From the NCBI GenBank assembly GCA_018417955.1, contig JACTVC010000045.1, positions 167,773-231,772 of the forward strand: 64,000 nt of DNA. The letters are read 5' to 3'. The notes under the pieces are model-generated. The model saw only the letters and a list, made by a program, of their open reading frames with translations, was not told the origin of the DNA and ran no database searches. The stretch's first letter is position 1; each line of letters begins with the position of its first letter. Shown one piece after another: positions 56,860 to 64,000 of this stretch. Source of the stretch: Laccaria trichodermophora (Eukaryota > Basidiomycota > Agaricomycetes > Agaricales > Hydnangiaceae). Both the position numbers and the translations under genes were made by a program.

Positions 56860-58460
56860 GACATCCTCATTTCCCGATCCTGTAACGCGCTTGGAACACA
56901 TCCGTAAAATGAACATTTCAGGTTCTTTTTCGGAACCCTGTAAACCCTGTACCTGGATTTCCAGTGCTTTAGCCAGTGGAAGGTGTAACCTGGGCGCTCT
57001 GCGCCCATCATCCCCTGCATTCTACTTATACAATCCTCTACCTTTTTCTATTTGTAGTCTACAATTTGCAACTCATATGCATATTCGTAAATGTATTTGA
57101 CATATTCTACCAATGAACGAGTGCGCAGACGTGCAGATATTCATTGTGCGGAGGATGATCTCCTCCTCCCCCGATTCCGATTTCTTCATTACGCTTGATA
57201 CACATTCTCAAAACGATTCATTCTACGCATCAGGGTCTTCTTCGGAACCCCGCCAACCCTGTGCCTGAACTTGCAGAACTTTTGCCAGCGGAAGATGCGA
57301 GCGCGGAATCCGCACCCGATATTCATAAGGGACTTGAATGACCTTGCTCCATTCATAGTGTACAATTTCTATCAAGCTACGACTCATAAATGTATACCTA
57401 CGTACTGTAGAGGCTTCACAACAACGTAGAAACCCCGTGGAGCGAGAATATTCAAAGTGAGGATGATGGTCTCCTCCTCCCGCGAATCTCATTTCCCCAT
57501 CTCACTTGAAACAGGTTCGTAAAGCGGACAGTCCTACGTGTCAGGGCCTTATTCAAAACCTTGCCAAGTATGTACCTGAATTTCCAGAACTTTTGTCAGT
57601 GGAAGATACTAGCATGCGTGCACAACTTACCAGTATTCCGAACCACTCTCTAACTTCCTCCATTCGTAACGCATCCTTTTCGTCCAAGTGTAGCTTGGAT
57701 ATCTATTCCTAAATCTATTCAAGACTTCTCAACAAATGGTAGCACAGTCGAGCACACAAAAACGTACATATAATGATAACTTCCTCCTCCTCACCCAATT
57801 CCGTATCCATCGCGCTTGAAACGAATTGGCGAAACTGACGCTTTTACACGTCAGGGTCTTCTTTGGAACAATGCCATCTGCGTGCCTGGATACCTGTAAC
57901 CTTCCGTGAGCGAAAGATTACAGCAGACATGTAGTTTTCCATATTTCGTACCATTCCTGAAGTTCCTCCATTCGCTGTATGCCAGATGTGCGCAATGACA
58001 TCTCATGTATCTTTGCCTAATTCCTCAATAGTATCAGTGATTCGAGACGTTGACAGAGCCAGCGGACGTACCTTCCGAGCGATAGGTGAGGATCTGCTCC
58101 TCCTCCCCCGATTCTACATCGCGCTTGAACTGCACACACGGATTTTCCATCTTGACGTGTCAGGGTGCTATTCGGGTAATATCCCCGGTGTCCCTGCACT
58201 TAGGAAATCAGAAGTTCTGGTGTAAGAAGTTTGTGAGCGAGTGTGTGCTCACCAAAGTGTTTATCGTCCGAATTCACCATTTGTTGTAATACGCTTTCGC
58301 GTTTCTTGAATAAACAAAGTTTCGAAATTTGTTTATTAATGTAGTAGAATTATAGTACACTCACTCGCGTAGGAAATACCAAAGCGTGTAAGTTCTTTGG
58401 GCGCTGAACGTGTCCTCCATCTCCTCTCCCGATTCCAAATCGAAAAACGGCGTTCTGAAA
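56860..58460. repeat. Block of ~310-bp modules (unit f)
   Basis: Six modules, closest to units b and c; about 12 bp missing near 57325. Confidence 0.55.
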
Positions 58461-58857
58461 ATGCATCTGTCAGAAAATAATTCATCAAGGGTTTGATGAA
58501 TGTACGTACTTTGATATTGAACGATGTGGCTTGGATTTTCTTGAAGCTTTCTGCGCCTTTCGTGAATGGGAGCGATTCCCGCGTTATGGCGATATCTATC
58601 TGTGTACGTTAGTCGGGTTTTCTTTCATGAATGAATTGAACGTACTTCGAGTGATCCTTGATGAAAAAGTACACTAGACGATGCCGGAGTGTGTTGAGAA
58701 ACCAGAGGAATGGATGGATACGAAACTTACGCAAAGACCATATCCTCCGTCCCCGGTTCCTTGGATCCGAACCCTGCACGAAATAAGACCCTGCTTCCAC
58801 AACGTTTTTGCGTCACGTCAGTCACAACCCGGCTACTTACCGCCAAGCGAGAAGACC

Positions 58858-60725
58858 TATAAAGACGACCTGGTTATTCCAATATCTTTCATCAGCACCC
58901 ACTTACTTACATTCCCTCTCCTCCTCCCGCTCTTTTTCTTTCGTCGTCAACGTCCGCTCCCCTCTCCTCGTCGTCCTCCAATCGTCGTCGTCATTGGCTG
59001 GTAAGTTGTCTCGTCGTCCGCTGATCTTGACGTTGCTCATCGACGTTTAGGACTTTCCCTTCGACGTCAAGCGTAACGGAATGCTAGACGGGAACCAGGT
59101 ACGTCAACGTCGGTTTTGCGATGGACAACGTTGACTTACCTTTGCTCATATCCCCTTTCCTCAGTTTGTTTGTAACGGCGCTGACGACAACGGTAAGTCT
59201 TCGTTAACGCGAGTCATGCACCTGGTCCGTACTTACCGCTCGTGCCCCTCAGGTCCCCATCGTCAACTTTTCCGCGTTGTTTCTACGCGACGTGCACCAT
59301 CGGATCGTTACGGATAGCTTGGAGGGGCGGAATAAGCGTTGTGAGGTGTGGAGGACGTGTGGATGATGGATCTGCAAAAGGTACGTCAGTGTCGTCCATT
59401 TCAACTCAAACACATGATGTTTACTCACCTGTTTCCAGCTTGTTCGTCGCATCTCCCGCGTAACGAGCGCCCTGGGCCATCGATGAAACTCTAAGAGGTA
59501 CGTTAACGTCTTTCCGTGTTTGAACTAATCACTTACCTGTGTCGTATAGCGTCGACGTCGTTTACGATGGCGTGAATACCTACAAAACGTAAGTCAGCGT
59601 TCACGAATCCCGATAGAAATCAACTGACCAGAGTTGTGGCTGAAGTTGTTTGATGGGCGTTGTGGCTACGGGAAACGGTGAGCTCAGTGTAACGTGTGAC
59701 GATGTGACTTATCTCTTACCACCACCACGATAGCCGCCAACGTCGTCGACTCCCGTTCGACTGGGTTTCCTCTACACGAAGCATCAGCGTCGGCGACTCC
59801 AACACATAGAACGATGGACGCGACGTTGGCCTTGAGGGCATAAGATGGTAAGTCGTTGATAACACGCGAGACGTTTCATGAACACTTACCGTGATCGCGT
59901 ACCATCATCTAGACGTCGACAACGCTAAACATTTCAAGAAACTCAGGTGTTGAGGGAAGCAAGTGGATAGTTGAGCAGGAGGTGTAGAGAATGGGAGCGG
60001 AAACGATGGTACGTGTGCAATAACGTCGTGTTCATTTGCCTCAAACTCACCTCTCTCTGTCCCTCTTTGTTCTCAGGCCAACAACCATTCGACCAGCGCC
60101 AAACCTTCACATCCGCGGAACTATACGTTCCCCAACTCGACTACGCCGAATGCGCACACGTAGCAAACGCGATGGCTCGCAAAAGGCAAGGTGTCCGCAT
60201 ACCACCCCAAATCCAACGTTCTCGACTCTCCCAACGTCGTTCCAAGGGCAGCGAAGACTGCCCTTTTGCGTGGGGAGCTCGAACCTGGCCTAGACGACGA
60301 ACGCCACGCCCTCTGGAATCGTGTTCACCGTTGAACACGATGCGAAACTCGGAGGCGCGTTGCGTTACTGTGATTGAAGGGATGGATTTGGGGAGAAGAA
60401 GGTTCACCCAGGGTATTTGAAGGCGAGGGTCACGTTGAGTGGGGTTGGGAGTGTTTTTGAGCCCATTCGGCAGGCGTATGAAGGGGGGTGAAGAGTGGAA
60501 GCGGATAGAGGGGTCGGCGTAGGTTGGGAAGATTATGAGGTGAGTTATCGTCAATCCGAGCCAGGGGGACTTGTAGCTTACCTTTCCGTGTGTGTATCAG
60601 AAGGTGTACCATCGGTCGCTGGGTGGGAACAACGTGAAACGCGCCAAGTCGATGGCGCTGCTCAAGCAGAGCAGGAACAGCTGCTTCGGTCGTTGTGGAT
60701 GGATAGGTGCCCATCGCGGTAAAGG
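58858..60725 (+). pseudogene. Multi-exon plus-strand gene of unknown product (unit f)
   Basis: A mosaic of the b, c and d versions: the start and DFPFDVKRNGMLDGNQ exon match d, the third exon matches c (GGRVDDGSAK), and the exon near 59730-59850 matches b (degenerate form). GT..AG introns with matching branch-like sites are conserved. The late VGWEDYE/KVYHRSLAGNN pair is open, and the AAQAEQEQLLRSLW frame is intact in this stretch. The product is not recognised. Confidence 0.35.
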
Positions 60726-60870
60726 GTTATCTGGGGATTAGAGAACGAGGGTGGCGAATGGTAGGAACTGTTTGTACCACCAACTTGTTATGTATGCACG
60801 AAGTGTGAAGGTGATCATCAAAGAAGGATGGCACGCATACAAGTCAACACACAATATTACATCTCATTCC

Positions 60871-63138
60871 ATGCTCCGAACGGTCACCCGACTGTTGCCA
60901 CCATCTTCTTATCGGATATCCCATCGTACAATGTCTTCCGCATTCATCATTCCATACGACCTCAAGACACCCGTCCAGATTGCGCCTGGGGTTGACATTG
61001 CAACTCCACTCCTCAGGGAGACAAGCCATCAAAAGTGGGGACGACGCGGACGTTCTACAATACCCCACAGGGCAAGGTCACGACTGTCTCGTCTTTGGGA
61101 GGTGGCTTCGCGGCGAAGAGTGCTGATGCCAAGAGGGAATTGGTCAGGAAGTCTGTTGGAAACGGCGTGAAGGCGTTGAAGGCGTTGGAAGGCGTCAAGG
61201 ATGTTACCGTGGATGAGTCTGCGGACCCTCATGCTGCTGGTCAGTTCACCTTGCATTTGCGTGGCCATTTATCTGATCGACTACTTTAGCTGTCGCCGCA
61301 CATCTGGCTTTGTACAGCTTCACACTGAAGACCTCTCCGCCATCGCGATTCAACCCCAATCTCACAGAACCCATTCCTCCGAAGCTTACCTTTGCGCCTC
61401 CAAGGAATGGGATCGAGGTGTTATTTTCGCCCAGGCCCAAAACCTTGCTCGTACGGTGCGTACTCATGACACGGCATGAAATGTATCTTACCCATACTCT
61501 TGCAGCTCATGGAACTCCCAGCTAATATCCTTACGCCAACGGTTCGTATCTCCTCATGAGGTGTGACGTGAGATCCTGACATCCGCTTTAGGAGTTCACC
61601 AACCGAGTGAAGGAAAACTTTGCTGGCATTCCGAACGTCGAGATCATCGTCCGAGACGAAGCCTGGGCCGCTGAAAAAAATATGGTAACCCTCATCTGGA
61701 CTCAATAAATCTACTTGATCTCATCGTCATTTCAGAACGTTTTTCTTTCCGTAACACAAGGCACCTCAGAACCCACGAAAATCCTTGAGATGTATGTGAC
61801 CTCTTCCTTTCCCCTACGTCGTACTTACTTCCGCCAGTCACTACAAAGGCGCCGCAGACAAAAACGCTCAACCACTGGCCTTTGTCGGAAAGGGTATCAC
61901 GTTCGATTCGGGAGGCATCAGCTTGAAGCCTGGAGCTGCACGTCCATCCCTTAATTCCCACCATTTCGTCGCTCATCTTAATTAGGGTATGAAACTGATG
62001 CGTGGAGACATGGGAGGCGCGGCGGCCGTCGTCTCGGCCGCATGGGCCATCGCCAAATTGCAGCTACCGTACTGTATTTCCCTTCCAGCTTTCTCCGAAT
62101 TGCCTTTAACTGTTGCTTTCTAGTGTCAATCTCGTAGTCACTACTCCTCTGACCGAGAACATGCCCGGACCCAGCGCTACTAAGCCTGGCGATATGTGAG
62201 CCCTCTATATCCCACCCTCCTTCACTGATGCTTACGATGGTGTACCCATAGATTTTACGCCATGAACGGTAAATCGGTAGAAGTGGATAACACGGACGCC
62301 GAGGGGCGGTTGGTTCTCGCTGGTATGTCCCTCTTTGACCCCTCTCTTGCGCAGAGACGTGACTAATTCGGCAGATGCGATCTACTACACGGCAACCGAG
62401 TATAAACCACATACACTTATCGACGTCGCCACTCTCACAGGGTGAGTTCTTCCCCCTCCTCCATTACCACCATGTTGAATTCATGCTTCTTCTTAGAGCC
62501 ATGGTGATCGCTGTTGGCGAGGTGTATTCCGGCGTATTCTCAGTCCGTCCATTTCCCTCAATGATGATATGACGTGAATTGTTTTGTAGACGTCAGACGA
62601 ACTCTGGAACGAGCTCCACGCTGCGGGTGAGGTCGAGTACGACCGATTCTGGTGCATGCCGTTGGATGAAGATTTTGGCCCGCAAATTTATTCAAGTAAT
62701 GCCGATTTGCAAAATGTGCGTTCTCTTTGACAACTCCCGCTTCACCTCCCCTCGCCTCATCCCTTCCCTCCCGTCAACCACTAACTACCTTCCCTTTATA
62801 GACCGGAGGTAGACCCGCAGGCTCATGCACAGCTGCGCTGTTCCTCAAAGCCTTCGCTGAGGGCGCCAGCCCCGAAGAAGGTAAAGAACCAGAGATGAAA
62901 TGGGCGCACATAGATATTGCTGGATCCATGGAGGTTTGTTTCTTCTTCATCTTTTACTCAAGTCTGTTGCTCAGTCTTTCCCTCGGTAGGCTACGAGGCC
63001 CACGCCGTACCAAGAAAAGGGTATGACTGGTCGGCCTGTGAGGTGAGACTTTGTTTTGGATGATTAGTGGAACATGTATTAATCGTGGGTTTATAGGGCG
63101 TTGGTTGAGTATGTAACGCGGTTGCTGGGGCAAAGTAA
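60871..63138 (+). pseudogene. M17 leucyl aminopeptidase, copy F (two 10-bp deletions)
   Basis: The start region is intact (ATG 60931, SSAFIIPYDLKTP), so it lacks the 5-bp deletion. A 10-bp deletion near 61002 removes the codons around AELWN and shifts the frame. A second 10-bp deletion near 61398 (within LQTSKEW) again shifts it. One T is missing near 63121, altering the last ten codons. Arg to Cys in FWRMP (exon 12) is also unique to it. The active-site exons remain clean, and intron 6 has a GC donor. Confidence 0.85.
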
Positions 63139-63361
63139 AGATACAGATTGGAATTACGGAGGCAAGTTGGCTCTGCGTGTAGAAGACAAGAAGTAGTTTG
63201 TCTTTGTTTGAAACAGGGAAGTTGGCTGAATGGGAGCCGCCATGGTGTCGGAAAAAGTCAGACCAAGTGAAAATTGAAGCATAAGTTCAACTTTTTTCAA
63301 CTTTTTTACATTGTCCGATCATAGTTTCGCCTCCCGCAGGGAGCTCATTTCAATTAAAAAT

Positions 63362-63396
63362 GTCTGGCCATTGCAATTTTCATGCAACAGCCAGAC
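63362..63396. other. Conserved hairpin (unit g)
   Basis: Same hairpin with the f-type right arm. Confidence 0.6.
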
Positions 63397-63469
63397 GTGG
63401 TTCGGCGTGACATATTTTACTGACTACCGACGTGAAGGGGTACTATTTACTCTCAGAAAAGGCCTAGAC

Positions 63470-64000
63470 GAGGGTCAATGATGCGGTCCATGTAATTTCT
63501 GCAAATCAGGGTCCGGATACTCCGCCAACAAGGCTGGATCCAAGTGGAAGTTTTTCAGGGGACGGGGAGCGTGGTGGTGTGGTACGTCGTTTGGGTCAAG
63601 AAGTAACAACTTCGAGCGTTTGGCGAAAGCGTCGCGGGGATGAAGAATGAGTTGGGGGTGAATGTAGTCTAGAGGGACCTAGCTCCTCTGATAGGAGATC
63701 GTCGTCTGTGTCTGCGCCAGGCAGTGAGAGGACGGGAAGGCCCGGGAGATGATGGCGCGTCCAAGAATTGGGTGGAGGCCGTTGATGGAGAAATGGATGG
63801 TGTGGAAAGAGGTGAGAGTGCAGTACTCGATTCTCCAGCTTTTGTGCTGATACAGTCGTGATTGACTTGCATCGATTCCGGACTGGGTTCATCCCAAATA
63901 TCTGGGGTTGCATGGGGTATGTCAAGGAGGGGCAGGAACGGGCGGTACGAGGGCCCTGCAATTTCACACCGATGATAGCAGAGGGGGGTGACGATGTCGA
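63470..64000 (-). pseudogene. Ser/Pro-rich reading frame, unit g (partial, indel-rich)
   Basis: C-terminal part of the frame seen open in units d and f, cut by the window end and broken by several one-base indels (for example TTTTTCAGGGG, CCCGGGAGATG, AATTGGGTGG). These may be sequencing errors at a contig end rather than real mutations. Confidence 0.4.

Larger units (their letters stand above)
53336..63141. repeat. Tandem array unit f
   Basis: About 9.8 kb with no large insertion. Its left part resembles unit d most, and its middle (4455-5100 counterpart) is almost identical to unit b. Confidence 0.9.
63142..64000. repeat. Tandem array unit g (5' end only)
   Basis: Start of a seventh unit, almost identical to the start of unit f but with about a dozen single-base indels, mostly in homopolymers. 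Confidence 0.85.

Noticed and set aside
1..64000. The tandem array being a duplicated-contig assembly artefact
   Set aside because: Each unit has private insertions, indels and intron variants, which exact assembly duplication would not create.

Overview
The window is a piece of a filamentous-fungal genome, most likely an agaricomycete basidiomycete. The evidence is a gene split into 15 small exons by introns of about 50 nt with GT/GC..AG ends and CTNAC-type branch sites, a fungal-type M17 leucyl aminopeptidase, and an LTR element whose ends read TGTAACGG...TTTCACA. No bacterial-style operons, rRNA, tRNA or CRISPR arrays were recognised.

The main structure is one head-to-tail array of a ~9.7-10.1 kb unit. 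It holds the tail of one unit (1-1427, here 'a'), five complete units (b 1428-11488, c 11489-32305, d 32306-43002, e 43003-53335, f 53336-63141) and the start of another (g, 63142-64000). Within each unit, left to right, come: a conserved hairpin; a Ser/Pro-rich minus-strand reading frame; a ~215-bp tandem-repeat block; a ~1.3-kb segment with short exon-like frames; a ~1.6-kb block of six ~310-bp modules; a plus-strand spliced region with many small GT..AG introns and no recognisable product; and the M17 aminopeptidase gene. Only the aminopeptidase can be assigned a function with confidence.

The six aminopeptidase copies (A-F) keep the two-metal active site, but all five complete copies carry lesions. 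B, C and E share a 5-bp deletion just after the start codon. E also has a nonsense codon. F has two 10-bp deletions and a 3'-end frameshift. D has a lost splice acceptor, an 11-bp insertion, a nonsense codon, a second changed acceptor and a transposon in an exon. Copy A is intact as far as it is visible. Adjacent introns group different copies together, which points to gene conversion or unequal exchange.

Three mobile elements interrupt the array. Unit c holds a 10.84-kb LTR element (21466-32305, coding on minus) with identical 368-bp LTRs and a 5-bp target duplication. It has a single uninterrupted 3198-codon frame in which I see no gag zinc knuckle, protease, reverse transcriptase, RNase H or integrase motif. 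This is the most unusual object in the window. Unit d holds a 793-bp hAT-like MITE with an 8-bp target duplication. Unit e holds a 650-bp MITE with 25-bp perfect terminal inverted repeats flanked by TA.

Outside the aminopeptidase and the LTR element most frames are short, overlap on both strands and are broken differently in different units, so gene calls there are deliberately low-confidence.
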